A DNA stretch of 64,000 bases, from assembly GCA_019637435.1 (NCBI GenBank), contig JAHBVO010000003.1, positions 1,054,001-1,118,000 on the forward strand. Reading direction: 5' to 3'. The notes beneath the pieces were generated by a model that did not search any database, had not been told where the DNA came from, and worked only from the letters and a program-made list of their open reading frames with translations. The first letter of the stretch is position 1; each line of letters starts with the position of its first letter. Made by a program: the position numbers and the translations under genes. Origin of the DNA: Candidatus Obscuribacterales bacterium (lineage in GTDB: Bacteria > Cyanobacteriota > Vampirovibrionia > Obscuribacterales > Obscuribacteraceae). This document shows, in pieces, positions 46,273 to 55,977 of the stretch.

Positions 46273-46527
46273 TCAGGGGCTGTTTTTATTCTGCTCTTGA
46301 GCGGGAGTTTGCTGATTAGTGTCCGCTGGCTTGGGCGATCGCTTTTGAGTCTCGGGTGGGTTGAGCATTAGCATCACCACTGGTATCAAGGAAAGCGCCG
46401 AAACGATTAAGGCAATGAGGAGCCATTTGCGCGTCGATACCGGCGGTAAATCTTCCTCAACTAGTCCGTGAACGTCAGGCGTCGGTTTTTCCGAAGCGTC
46501 GGTAGGTTTGTTATCTGTATCTGTCAT
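46273..46527 (-). CDS. Small single-pass membrane protein
   Basis: An 84-residue protein with a disordered acidic/Pro-rich N-terminus, one transmembrane helix (WLLIALIVSALSLIPVVMLML) and a Gln/Pro/Lys-rich tail. Not recognised. It follows the membrane gene at 46541 by 13 bases and is probably in the same transcript. Its layout suits a small anchor or accessory subunit. No strong ribosome site is visible. Confidence 0.6.
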   Translation of the reverse strand: MTDTDNKPTDASEKPTPDVHGLVEEDLPPVSTRKWLLIALIVSALSLIPVVMLMLNPPETQKRSPKPADTNQQTPAQEQNKNSP

Positions 46528-46540
46528 CGTCTGCAGTTAC

Positions 46541-47044
46541 TTAGAGTGGAGTGCCATCGTCAAATTGCGATGCTTTGCGCTCGCCATCGCGTTGCCAATC
46601 CGGGGTTTCGCTCCAGACCTTGGCGCGGTGGGCTCGCTTCGCGCTGGCGTTCAAATCCAGGTCGTCCCCTTTTGTGAATGTTGAAGCGCCAGTCACAAGG
46701 CTTCTGAAGAGGAACGCGAGAATCGACGCTCCTACGAAACCTCCACCGAGTAAGTAATAAAGCCCATTCTTCATCTTCCCGACTGCGTACAGATAGTTCA
46801 ACTGCGGGACCTTCTTGGCTGCAACCGCAAAGATGTGAGGATTGCTCATCTGAATACACGCACTGGCTAAAACAAGAAGCAGTCCCACGGCGCATGAAAA
46901 TGCCACTGGGTTTCGCTCGAATTCGTAGGTTTTGTAGCCGCTGCCCTGGGTTCGCCTGTCCGCGAAATTTCCCGCGAATATTAGCCAAAGCGCGTTGATG
47001 AAAAAGATAATTCCGAGTCCGGTAAGCAACCAGTATTGGTTCAT
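46541..47044 (-). CDS. Hypothetical membrane protein, three helices
   Basis: A 167-residue protein from the ATG at 47044 (TGAGG six bases upstream; the frame is open to 47059). Hydrophobic helices lie at ~5-25 (LLTGLGIIFFINALWLIF), ~45-65 (AFSCAVGLLLVLASACI) and ~95-115 (LLGGGFVGASILAFLF). A charged cytoplasmic tail with KVWSETPDWQRDGERK follows. No family was recognised. It is followed closely by a one-helix membrane protein, so the two may work together. Confidence 0.65.
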   Translation of the reverse strand: MNQYWLLTGLGIIFFINALWLIFAGNFADRRTQGSGYKTYEFERNPVAFSCAVGLLLVLASACIQMSNPHIFAVAAKKVPQLNYLYAVGKMKNGLYYLLGGGFVGASILAFLFRSLVTGASTFTKGDDLDLNASAKRAHRAKVWSETPDWQRDGERKASQFDDGTPL

Positions 47045-47179
47045 TTCAAGCCTCAGCAAAAGGACAGATTCCTAAGACTATGTTAGTAGGTTTGGCGTCG
47101 TGCAACAAGCGGCGGTATGATGGCAAAAGTCCAAGCGTGACAGCGGAAGAGATTTCGCGTTAACTCCGTGGAGTCGTCG

Positions 47180-47980
47180 ATGACTGAAGCTAAACCGATT
47201 GTTCAAAATGGAATCGATCAGCTCCGCTCTGTTGTAGCGCAGGATAAGCTCAATTTTGACGAGCTAAGTGTTAAACTCGCGCCGCTTCTTGAACTCCAGA
47301 GCGCTTCGCAGCGGCTGCACTCCGCTTTTGCACTTCAGGTCGGGCAGCTGCACGAGCACCTCACAGAGGATCAACTGGACGCGTCTATTGATGGTTTGCA
47401 GTCAATGTACTATGAGCTGCTGATGACCACTTCGGTGTTGCTGCGTTTGCGGAGTAGCGATGCGATGAACCATCAAAGAAAACTAATTGAACTGGCAGCT
47501 TTCATTCACGAACATTTAGCGGACGAGGTCAGTGCGAAGCGCTGGAAAGACGCTATTCATCCGGGAAAACTGGAAACTGTAAAGCGGCAGAGATACAAGA
47601 AGCGATACCAGGCGCATCAATTAGTCGACAGGCATTTTAAAAGAAGTGAAACCGAGCAAGGTCATCTGATCGGTTTAAATTATGATGCTGCCTGCTTCTT
47701 CGTACATCCGTCAGTGATCTCGAGTCGCGATCGTATCGTAAAGAATGAGAAAAAATATTCGCTGCACTCTCACGATCAAAAAACAGACGAGACTGTCGCC
47801 TCTGTCGTCAGTCTCGTTATCGGTGTTCATGGATTGTTTATCGCTCTGCTCGATTCGCTTGCCGCTGCGCTAAGCGTTTACGATGGTTTCGCTCTGGATG
47901 TCTGGCAGTCAGCGATGGATGAGTGGACTGAGGTCTGGGAGCCGCTTAGCGAGGATAACGAGAACGCTTATGCTTGCTGA
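47180..47980 (+). CDS. Helical hypothetical protein (DUF5677/HEPN-like?)
   Basis: A 266-residue protein from the ATG at 47180, with GGAG six bases upstream; the frame is open from a GTG at 47168. It is all-helical, with no signal peptide. Features include QSMYYELLMTTSVLLRLRSS, a basic patch VKRQRYKKRYQAHQLV, NYDAACFFVHPSVISS and a late hydrophobic helix (SLVIGVHGLFIALLDSLA). The Tyr...His-Pro-Ser arrangement recalls DUF5677/HEPN-like proteins, but this is a weak, by-eye match. It is convergent with the histidine kinase at 48005, with 24 bases between stops. Confidence 0.6.
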   Translation: MTEAKPIVQNGIDQLRSVVAQDKLNFDELSVKLAPLLELQSASQRLHSAFALQVGQLHEHLTEDQLDASIDGLQSMYYELLMTTSVLLRLRSSDAMNHQRKLIELAAFIHEHLADEVSAKRWKDAIHPGKLETVKRQRYKKRYQAHQLVDRHFKRSETEQGHLIGLNYDAACFFVHPSVISSRDRIVKNEKKYSLHSHDQKTDETVASVVSLVIGVHGLFIALLDSLAAALSVYDGFALDVWQSAMDEWTEVWEPLSEDNENAYAC

Positions 47981-48004
47981 AATTTCTTGCCGCACAATCG
48001 GCGA

Positions 48005-50170
48005 TCAGGTTTTTGAGGATAGCGGTAATTCAATGGTGACAGACTCGATATTCTCGTCAGCTTCGATGCGTACTTTTCCATTGTGCGCGTTTATTATTGC
48101 TCTTGATAGAGCCAACGCCAGACCGCTGGACTCCACAGCCTCATCACTGATGACCGGTACCAGGGCGTAACGAGACAGTGAGGCATCGCGTACTTCTTCC
48201 GGTAGATGGAAACCTTCAGCGGTGATCGTGATTGAAGCAGCTGGTGCTTCTTCTGCAAGCCATATTCTGATCTTTGCATCGGGTGAGGCGAAGCGCTGTA
48301 CTAGTGAAACAAAATGTGCCAGAGCAAACGTCATCCGTTCTTGATCGACTCGTACGTTCACGTTGGGATCAAAGGCGGCTGGTGTAATAGTGATCGAAGC
48401 TTTGTTCAAGTGTTCGACCGCGATTGTCGCTTCGACAAGGCGCAAAAGGGAAATTTGGTTTAGCTCTAAAACACCTAGCCCGGCCTCGAATTTCTCCAGA
48501 TCAAGGAAGTCGTTGATTAGATTGACCAGATTCGCAACAATTGTGTTGGCATTCCTTAGTGCTGAGCCTTCTTCGGTACTGCTGAAATTTGCACCCTCGA
48601 CCATTATCTCAAGGGTGCCGAAAAGCGCTGTAAGGGGGGATCGCAAATCGTGACTGATCATGGCAACAAAGTCACGCTTTACGTTTTCAATCTGGAGCCT
48701 CGCAGAAATGTCGCGAAAGGTAGCCAGATACGTTTTCTTGGAATAAGCGTTTGCGTAGGAACGCATACTGAATTCAGCGGGAATGATTTCATTGGCGAAA
48801 CTTTTCACATTTAGCTCGATTGGATTTGCTTCGGCAATTCGCGCAATCTCTTTCAATTGGGCACCGGTAGTGGTGGCGCCGGTGATAAGGACTCCTAGAT
48901 CTCGAGCGAGTAACTTGGTTGGATCGCAGCGGAATAAATCCGTTGTCGCTTTGTTGAGAGAGCTAATCACGAAGGATTCGTCCGTGGTTACGACGGCTAT
49001 CGGCATGCGATCGACTATGTTTTTAAACTCTTCCTGTCGTTGTCGAATTTTGCGAATCTGCGAACTCAATTCGGTGACGTCGTGACCCACGAGTACAGCG
49101 GTGTCACCCTCATCTGAGCGTCGCCCCTTCCAGGATATATCAATCGTCTGACCAGATGGCTTTCTCAAAGTAGTATCAAATTCTATGTCGATGCCATCAG
49201 AAAACAACCGGTTCAATTCTGCTTCGATATTGCTTGAGCTGTCGAAGAAGGGCAGGGATGCGAACTGTTTCTCTATTAAGTCTGCAGTTCCAAAACCCAG
49301 TTGGTCTGCGCTGCCGCGTCCTATAGAATAAATCTTGCCGGATTCGTCAATTGAACAAACTACACTTGTTGCATGGTCGAACATGACCTTTTCGTTGCTC
49401 TGAAACCGTTGTATGTTGGCAGCGATTTCGTGAAGTTCCATCGCCAGCATGTCGATCTCATCGCTGCCTCTAGGCACTTCTAACAAAGGTGCGCCACTGC
49501 CGATGGTATTGATATCTTCGAAGATTTTGTCGAATCTCCGAGTAATGTCTGAGAAGAATTTGTTATATAGCGCCAGAGCAATGGCAATATTCGTGCCCAG
49601 ACCGACGACAAGAACTGCTCCTAAAGCCACCAGAGACAGCTCGCTTAAAGACTCTCCTGCATCTTGCTCCAGTTGCTCGTACATCACAACTATTTTGTCC
49701 GCATGCTCGAAGAGTCCATCCCACTCTCGCTCTATTTGCATCAGGTCGGAAGCACGATCTCTTAAACTGATAAGCCCTTTGGATATCGCGGGGATGTTAC
49801 CGTACACATAACCGTGCAATTGTCGAACCTCTTCGCGCGCAGGACCATCCCCTATGAGTTTTTCCAGGGTCTTCATGCTTTTCGGAAGCTCGGTCCAGTC
49901 CTTCTCTGATTGCAGCTTATCCCACTGGTGTCGTCCGTGGTGTATTGCATTTATGAAGTGTCTGTAGACAAGGTGCATAGAGAGCAGCGACTGCATCTCT
50001 GTCGCACAGACAGCGCGAATCACTTTGGTGGCTTCGCGCTGTCGGTCTACACGCCAGGCTATTTGCTCGATGTAAATCCACAATATGCCGATGAAAAGTG
50101 CTTGCACGATGAAGATCGAGCCGAATACGAGAAGCGCATTTTTAGTCAATTGGGACTTGATTGAGATCAT
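48005..50170 (-). CDS. PAS sensor histidine kinase with intact His but decayed ATPase
   Basis: A 721-residue membrane protein. TM1 at ~12-34, a ~140-residue external helical domain, TM2 at ~180-202, HAMP (to ~245), two PAS domains (~255-365 and ~385-495), then a HisKA domain with FVAMISHDLRSPLTAL and His507. The ATP-binding domain that follows is degenerate. The N-box Asn is lost (VSLVQRFASP where paralogues have TNAIKYSP). The G1 box DxGxG is AEGFH, and the G2 glycine run is reduced to SSGLALAL. It probably cannot bind ATP normally and may be phosphorylated by the neighbouring kinase. Its ATG overlaps the stop of that gene as ATGA (50170-50167). No response regulator is nearby. Confidence 0.88.
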   Translation of the reverse strand: MISIKSQLTKNALLVFGSIFIVQALFIGILWIYIEQIAWRVDRQREATKVIRAVCATEMQSLLSMHLVYRHFINAIHHGRHQWDKLQSEKDWTELPKSMKTLEKLIGDGPAREEVRQLHGYVYGNIPAISKGLISLRDRASDLMQIEREWDGLFEHADKIVVMYEQLEQDAGESLSELSLVALGAVLVVGLGTNIAIALALYNKFFSDITRRFDKIFEDINTIGSGAPLLEVPRGSDEIDMLAMELHEIAANIQRFQSNEKVMFDHATSVVCSIDESGKIYSIGRGSADQLGFGTADLIEKQFASLPFFDSSSNIEAELNRLFSDGIDIEFDTTLRKPSGQTIDISWKGRRSDEGDTAVLVGHDVTELSSQIRKIRQRQEEFKNIVDRMPIAVVTTDESFVISSLNKATTDLFRCDPTKLLARDLGVLITGATTTGAQLKEIARIAEANPIELNVKSFANEIIPAEFSMRSYANAYSKKTYLATFRDISARLQIENVKRDFVAMISHDLRSPLTALFGTLEIMVEGANFSSTEEGSALRNANTIVANLVNLINDFLDLEKFEAGLGVLELNQISLLRLVEATIAVEHLNKASITITPAAFDPNVNVRVDQERMTFALAHFVSLVQRFASPDAKIRIWLAEEAPAASITITAEGFHLPEEVRDASLSRYALVPVISDEAVESSGLALALSRAIINAHNGKVRIEADENIESVTIELPLSSKT

Positions 50171-52350
50171 ACGTTTCCGCTCTTCGCGTTTTCTTTAAAC
50201 TTGGGCAAACGGAGCCAGAAGCAGCTTCCTTTTCCTTCTTCGCTGATTACGCCTATGCAGCCACCGTGCTTTTCGACTATCTGTTTGCAAATCGCGAGAC
50301 CCAAACCGGTTCCCGTGCCTCGCTTCGCATCGGATTTTTGAACTTGAACGTAAGACTCGAAAATCTTTTCGTGCATATCTGCTGGTAAACCGCGACCCTG
50401 ATCCACGACTCTTATTTCGATTTGGTCGCCGAGGTCGGCTTGCTCCACGGCTATGGTCGTGTTTGCCGGGGAATATTTGATTGCATTGGTTAGCAGATTG
50501 ACAATAACTTGAATCAATCGTTGTTCGTCTGCCAGCACTGTGACTTCGGAGGCTTGTGACGTCACAGTCAACTTTTGCAGCTCGGCATGATCACGCACTG
50601 CGTTGACGGCGCCGGTAACGATATCGTTCACCGCGCATGGTGTCAGCTCATCGACAAGCTTTCCTGACGCGAGCTTCTCTATGTCGAGTAGTTCATCGAT
50701 TAATTTGAGCAAGCGATCGATGTTTGCCAGTGTTCTCACAATTCGCTGTTGCTGTTTTTGCTGCGCAGGTGAAGCTTCACTCGCTGAATTCGGAGCTTTT
50801 CCGTAGCTCGATATAATTCCGCGTACTCTAGCCAGTGGATCGCGCAGGCGCTGTCCAAGCAGGTTTACATAGTCGCTTTTCATTCTCTGGAGTCTGACGC
50901 GTTCTGTCGCGTCCTCGAAAAGAACGACAATGCGTTCGTCCTTCTCTCTTTTCTCCTGACCTGCCGTTACATCCACGAAACGTCTCTCGCCTGTTTCTAT
51001 CGTAGTGCAGCGAATCGACGATGCATCCTTTCCAGCCCTCAACAATGCCGAGAGAGGTTCACCTTCGGACATGGGCGTCATGAGATTGTCGAGGCTCTGT
51101 CCGCGAAGTTCGCTACCTCCGAAAAAATGTAAAGCCGTTTTATTCGCGGTTTGAATTCGGGTGTCATCTCCGAAAGTAATTATCCCGACCGGCATGTTAT
51201 CTATCGATTCGCGGATCTGTTTTTCCTGTTCGATTAATAAGTTCTCGAACCGTTTGTTTTCGCTGGCATCACGAACGAAGCAGAAGAACGATCCGTTAGA
51301 TGCAGACCAATGCGCCGACCAGAGCGTTTGGATCAATTTCCCATTCTTCATCGTCACAGTATCTTCAGCTTCGTAGCGTGCATCTTGCGACGCGTCGGTC
51401 ATGTTGTCGATGAAAACAGACGGAATCAGCTCTGTTTTAAGAATGGTTGAAACAGTCGCACCGATGAGCTCGTCGGGTGCAAACCCCCACTGCTCGATGC
51501 AGGCGGGACTGACATCGATGAATACCCCCCTGCTGTCGAGTGAGCAAATTACATCGATTGAATGTTGAAAGAACGAACGCTCCTGCTCCGCCGCGATGGC
51601 AAGTTCTGAACTCAGTCTTCGGAAAAGGGCATCAACAGCATCGATCTCATCGTTGCCACTCTCGATTTCGATCAACGGTTCGCCTTCGCCGAAGCGCGCC
51701 ACGTTTTCCGTAACTTGATCGATTCGTCTTGCTATCTGTTTCCAGAAATACAGACCCGCAAGCATCACAGTGACGAGATTTCCGAAGAATCCGAGTGCCA
51801 ACAGCAATCTGATCTGGTCTAGATTTGCTCGAGTCTTTTCAGCGGACTCATCGTCGAGTCCATAGTGCGACATAAATTTACGCGTGCGCTCCGATATGCC
51901 CATGCGCAAATCTTGAGAGCGTTCTGCTTGTTCTCTTGAGACATTGAGCCCGAGCGCGTATTGCTTTTCGGCATCAGAAATGTACTCACGTTTGGCCTCT
52001 TGGATCGAATTCCAATCTCGTAATTCACTGGGTGAGTCCTTTACTAGCTCGTAGAGCGCGTCGAGTTGCTTGTCGAGCTGCTCTATGTAAAGCGGATAGG
52101 TTGACGATTTCACGTTGTCGCTTTGCAGCGTCAAAAACTGTTCACGTACCAGACCAAAATTCATCCGTACGTTCTGTCGAATCAGCCGAGCAATATGGGC
52201 TACTATCGTGCGTTCTTTATTTTGCTGTTTTAAACTTGCCTGCAGCGAAAATATTTGACTCGACAAAATGCCCACAAACAGCACCTCCGTCGCCACCAGA
52301 AAGCTGACTACTAGAAGCCCTCGTTGAGAGATTGTGAGTGAGCGCTGCAT
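50167..52350 (-). CDS. PAS sensor kinase with intact ATPase but no phospho-acceptor His
   Basis: A 727-residue paralogue with the same layout: TM1 ~12-33, external helical domain, TM2 ~180-205, HAMP, two PAS domains, HisKA-like dimerisation helices and HATPase. The ATPase is textbook: NLLTNAIKYS, VVDQGRGLP, FESYVQVQ and GTGLGLAI. The H-box reads LLGQRLRDPLARV: the acceptor His is Gln500, and the following acidic residue needed for transfer is Arg. It cannot autophosphorylate on the normal site. It is translated just before, and overlaps, the paralogue that keeps the His but has a decayed ATPase. A heterodimer in which this subunit phosphorylates the other is the simplest reading. Confidence 0.88.
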   Translation of the reverse strand: MQRSLTISQRGLLVVSFLVATEVLFVGILSSQIFSLQASLKQQNKERTIVAHIARLIRQNVRMNFGLVREQFLTLQSDNVKSSTYPLYIEQLDKQLDALYELVKDSPSELRDWNSIQEAKREYISDAEKQYALGLNVSREQAERSQDLRMGISERTRKFMSHYGLDDESAEKTRANLDQIRLLLALGFFGNLVTVMLAGLYFWKQIARRIDQVTENVARFGEGEPLIEIESGNDEIDAVDALFRRLSSELAIAAEQERSFFQHSIDVICSLDSRGVFIDVSPACIEQWGFAPDELIGATVSTILKTELIPSVFIDNMTDASQDARYEAEDTVTMKNGKLIQTLWSAHWSASNGSFFCFVRDASENKRFENLLIEQEKQIRESIDNMPVGIITFGDDTRIQTANKTALHFFGGSELRGQSLDNLMTPMSEGEPLSALLRAGKDASSIRCTTIETGERRFVDVTAGQEKREKDERIVVLFEDATERVRLQRMKSDYVNLLGQRLRDPLARVRGIISSYGKAPNSASEASPAQQKQQQRIVRTLANIDRLLKLIDELLDIEKLASGKLVDELTPCAVNDIVTGAVNAVRDHAELQKLTVTSQASEVTVLADEQRLIQVIVNLLTNAIKYSPANTTIAVEQADLGDQIEIRVVDQGRGLPADMHEKIFESYVQVQKSDAKRGTGTGLGLAICKQIVEKHGGCIGVISEEGKGSCFWLRLPKFKENAKSGNV

Positions 52351-52701
52351 ACCTTACTGACATTAGGTTTCACCAGGACATTGTGCCCAATAAAGGCAAC
52401 CGCGATTTTTTCGTCCGATATTGGAGCTTTTGCGGTTTTGACAAGGGCTCTCAGCTCAAAGGTGCGGCAAGGGGTTTCATAACCGGAGAGGCGTCGAACT
52501 TTCCAACGCGAAGCGGGGACTGGCTTATGGGGTTTTCCGTTAACTCGCTAAATTTTGGATGTAAAACGGCATGATCGCTGGAATTAACGAGCCTCGGCGT
52601 GCTATCTTCTGACCTTGTCTCTGAGTGCGCTCTACCTGGCACGCGCATTTTGTCGGAGCAGGCACCCTTGGGCAGTTTAGCGAGTTGGTAAGGGGGATGA
52701 T
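52351..52701. other. Divergent regulatory gap without gene
   Basis: 350 bp between the divergent kinase operon and the surface protein gene. No coding frame is convincing. GGGGG five bases before the ATG at 52702 is the ribosome site. No consensus promoter is obvious. Confidence 0.5.
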
Positions 52702-55700
52702 ATGAGAAGGATCGAGCTTGCGTTGACAAGTCACCTCGCAAATTTGAAGGTGTTCGCGATTGCCGGGACTTTGCTCCTTGCTGCGACGCAACCGGCGTCG
52801 GCGCGCAATGATTTCTCTTTTCGCGATTTCCGGGAGCAGAATCCCGAGTTGGGACGGCATGAGGCGCGCCAGGCGTTTAAATCCGAAGTGCGCGACTTGC
52901 GTCAAAACAGTCGCGTGTTCCAGACCCCTGTCAGCAACACTGTCCCCTCCGCCGACACTGTTCAAGTTCAAATCGAAACTCGCGGCAACCATGCTGACCG
53001 CGTGAACAACACGCTGCGCAATCGCTCCGCTCAGGTAAACGATTCCGGTCAATTGCTCCGCCTGAAAAGCGGTCTCGATCTCGATTTGACCTCGACTCAG
53101 CGCAACATCTCCTTAGGCAAAGGTCTGTTCGCTGATGTCGACGCTGTTCAAATAACCCTTGGCGGCGAAACCAAAACCGTCCACGCCGGCAGCCTGGTCT
53201 CCGCTGCCGAATACGTCGCTGTCAAACAGGTGCTGGATGGCGGTTCTCAAAAAGTTGTTATCGACCGCAGCGGTCGGGCTAGTGGCGGCGAGGTCAACCT
53301 TGAAGCTGTCGCATCGGATAGAACAGCTCTTCGTGCATCGTCGCTCGTGATCGCTGAAGGTGTCACCACATCCGGTGACTTCGGTCGCAACTCAGAGTTT
53401 AAGCTTCTCGGCGATCTGAGCAACTACGGGACGCTGTATGCGTTCTCGAGCGATAGCGGTACGAAGTCTGGCGCGATTCGTGCTCACGACATCAATAACT
53501 ATAAGGGAGCTACTATCGATTCGAGCGTTGATTTGACGCTCGATGCTTCAGGCAATCTCAATAACTTTGGAACGATTTCGTCCACTGGCAGTCTTACACT
53601 GACCGCCGCAGGTGCGGTCAACAATAGTCGAGGTGGTTCGGTCAAAGCGTCCGGCGACATCAACTTGCAGGCTGATGCCGTCAATAATCAAGGCACGATT
53701 GAGTCGACGGGTAGCAATATCAATCTGCAAGGTTCGACTCTGGCGTTGATGAACGTCGATAATAACAAGGGGACGTTGAAAGCCCTGAATGGCGCCATTA
53801 ACGTTCGCGATGCTTCGTATTCGGGAGCGTTCGATTCTTACGTAGACGGCGGCGATTTGTTCAGCAAGGAAGTGAATGTTCACACCGGATACGGTGTCGC
53901 TAATGTGTACGTCAATGAATTGACCGGGGTGCTGAATCAATATGGTTCTGCCGCGCACATCAAGGCAGATACTGATACTCTGACTTTGGGTACGACGTGC
54001 CTGACCGGTGATCCAACGATCTACAATACATCCGGCAATATAAATATAACAGCCGATATCACCGTGGCTGAGAACCTGGTTTTTGTTGCCTCCGGCGACA
54101 TTATCGTGGCTGATAACGTGGATATTTTCGCCGGTGATGCATCTCGTGGTTATGAGATGAACTTCATTGCCGGAGCGAGCTTTGTCCCTACAGGCGGTGG
54201 CACGGATTCTCCAACTGTCCCGCCGTTGACAGGTGCGGGTGGAGTTGATTTGAACGGTAAAGCCTCTAAGACCGGAGGCGGAATCATCATGGGCACCAAT
54301 GTGACCGTGACATCTAGAGCTTCTAATACTTCTGGTGACTCCAACGGAGACGGCATCTTGATGGTCGCGTTCCAGGGTAAGACCACAAATGCTGGCAAAG
54401 TGGATATCTCCGGAGCGACCATTACGACTGGAGGAAGTGGGACAGGAACGAACGGTTCTTTCTTCGTGCTCGCTGCCGGCACCAAAGGCGATGTCATCAA
54501 GACTGGCGTAATCGACACCACTGGTGGTTCAGACGATAGTAATTTTGAGGGTCTAATCGGTTTATATACAGTAGACATTATCACCGAGAAGCGCACCTTC
54601 AATCCGAACATTCCGGACACTGGGCATGTCATCTACGATGCCAACGGTGTGAACATATCTGACTACCGATTGACCGGAAATAACTTCAGCAAAGGTGGCA
54701 ACCTGATCATCAACGACGTTATCCCCGGTGATGATATAAAAGGTCGGTCGATGGACCTATACGGCGGAGGCGGAGTCAGTATTCTTGGACAAGTGAATGC
54801 CTTCTCGCTTGACCCGAGCCCATCCGGTACCAGCATCGATATGGTGACTAACGACGCAATAACATCCGGACCAAACGGTTCGCTTAAATCGGGGTCGGTG
54901 ATTTTCCTGATCGCCACCAACGTGATTGGTTCGTCAACACAGCGCATCGTCACTGATGCTCCTGACGTCGAATTCTTCAACAATAAAGGGAAGGACGTTT
55001 GGGTACAGATCTTGGGTACCGGAGAAGTGGCAATAACCGGACTGGCAAGCAGCAAGGGAATCATTGACGTTGATGCGTCGGGCCGGCAGGTCAGCTCGCC
55101 GTTTAACTTGTTATCGGCAGGTACAGTGAACATAGTCGCTGATAGTCTGGGTGGGACTAACCCGTTTCCCGGTCCTCCGCGCAGGCTCAATAATATTGAT
55201 GCAGGAGTTCTTAACTTGCATGTCTTGAACGGAAATATCGACAACACGAATTTCGGTCCGGTCAGCGCTCAGTTTGTGACTCTCACCGCCGACAACGGCT
55301 CCATCGGCACGAACGCAAGCTTGCTGGCGGCGCCCACCGGTGTCAAACAGATGGTGCTCACTGCCGGTAATGGCGGTGTGTTTGTTAACAGCGCCAGTTC
55401 TAACTCAATATCGGTTAGCTCTTCAGCCACTGGTGCGACGACAATTTTCGCGAATGGCAGTCTGGAGCTTTTAGATGTCTCTTCTCAAGCTGGGGACACC
55501 ACGATTCAGACCTCCAATGGTACCCTGACGGTTTCCGGCAATGTGAGTGCGAAGGATTCTTTGAGCATCGTCAACACGAACGCCAAAGGCAAGTTTGCAA
55601 TAGACAAGAATATCGTCATCGCGACGGATGGAACCGCGGGCGGTGACGGAAACATTCTTCTTTCCGTTGGACCGAATAACAGTACTCCGGTGAGCTCATT

Positions 55701-55893
55701 GCCGGCCAACGTGACGACTAACATTACAGGAACTGGGACTGTAACAATCACCGGCGGTGGTATCAAAGCAAAGTCTCCAAACAATGTGTTAATCATTCCC
55801 GCTGAAGCTGGAATCACTGTTAATAACGGTTTGAAGAGTTCAAACTTCACTATGGGCGGTGGTGTTCAGATAACCGCGACCAACAATAACTAG
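52702..55893 (+). CDS. Large secreted beta-helix protein (filamentous haemagglutinin-like)
   Basis: 1063 residues. The signal peptide (VFAIAGTLLLAATQPASA-R) is followed by a charged region (~40-130), then a very long stretch of short beta-strand repeats rich in Gly, Asn, Thr, Ser and Val: NNFGTISSTGSLTLTAAGAV, NNQGTIESTGSNINLQG and NITADITVAENLVFVASGDI. This is the pattern of right-handed beta-helices in filamentous haemagglutinins and hemagglutinin-repeat adhesins. It ends in TATNNN with no autotransporter barrel, no LPXTG and no clear sorting domain. No TpsB-like transporter is in the window. A surface adhesin or matrix protein is likely. A 13-bp hairpin terminator follows. Confidence 0.85.
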   Translation: MRRIELALTSHLANLKVFAIAGTLLLAATQPASARNDFSFRDFREQNPELGRHEARQAFKSEVRDLRQNSRVFQTPVSNTVPSADTVQVQIETRGNHADRVNNTLRNRSAQVNDSGQLLRLKSGLDLDLTSTQRNISLGKGLFADVDAVQITLGGETKTVHAGSLVSAAEYVAVKQVLDGGSQKVVIDRSGRASGGEVNLEAVASDRTALRASSLVIAEGVTTSGDFGRNSEFKLLGDLSNYGTLYAFSSDSGTKSGAIRAHDINNYKGATIDSSVDLTLDASGNLNNFGTISSTGSLTLTAAGAVNNSRGGSVKASGDINLQADAVNNQGTIESTGSNINLQGSTLALMNVDNNKGTLKALNGAINVRDASYSGAFDSYVDGGDLFSKEVNVHTGYGVANVYVNELTGVLNQYGSAAHIKADTDTLTLGTTCLTGDPTIYNTSGNINITADITVAENLVFVASGDIIVADNVDIFAGDASRGYEMNFIAGASFVPTGGGTDSPTVPPLTGAGGVDLNGKASKTGGGIIMGTNVTVTSRASNTSGDSNGDGILMVAFQGKTTNAGKVDISGATITTGGSGTGTNGSFFVLAAGTKGDVIKTGVIDTTGGSDDSNFEGLIGLYTVDIITEKRTFNPNIPDTGHVIYDANGVNISDYRLTGNNFSKGGNLIINDVIPGDDIKGRSMDLYGGGGVSILGQVNAFSLDPSPSGTSIDMVTNDAITSGPNGSLKSGSVIFLIATNVIGSSTQRIVTDAPDVEFFNNKGKDVWVQILGTGEVAITGLASSKGIIDVDASGRQVSSPFNLLSAGTVNIVADSLGGTNPFPGPPRRLNNIDAGVLNLHVLNGNIDNTNFGPVSAQFVTLTADNGSIGTNASLLAAPTGVKQMVLTAGNGGVFVNSASSNSISVSSSATGATTIFANGSLELLDVSSQAGDTTIQTSNGTLTVSGNVSAKDSLSIVNTNAKGKFAIDKNIVIATDGTAGGDGNILLSVGPNNSTPVSSLPANVTTNITGTGTVTITGGGIKAKSPNNVLIIPAEAGITVNNGLKSSNFTMGGGVQITATNNN

Positions 55894-55913
55894 ACGGTCG
55901 CTCGTATATAAAC

Positions 55914-55950
55914 AGAAGAGACCGGCGTTATCTCGATGCCGGTCTCTTCT
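55914..55950. terminator. Perfect 13-bp hairpin between convergent genes
   Basis: AGAAGAGACCGGC/GCCGGTCTCTTCT has an 11-base loop, 20 bases after the adhesin stop and 27 bases from the metallothionein-like gene's stop. The minus-strand side is followed by GTTTATATA, so it probably serves both directions. Confidence 0.75.
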
Positions 55951-55977
55951 GGTAAGTAGTCGCTTGCGTTTAGTGAA

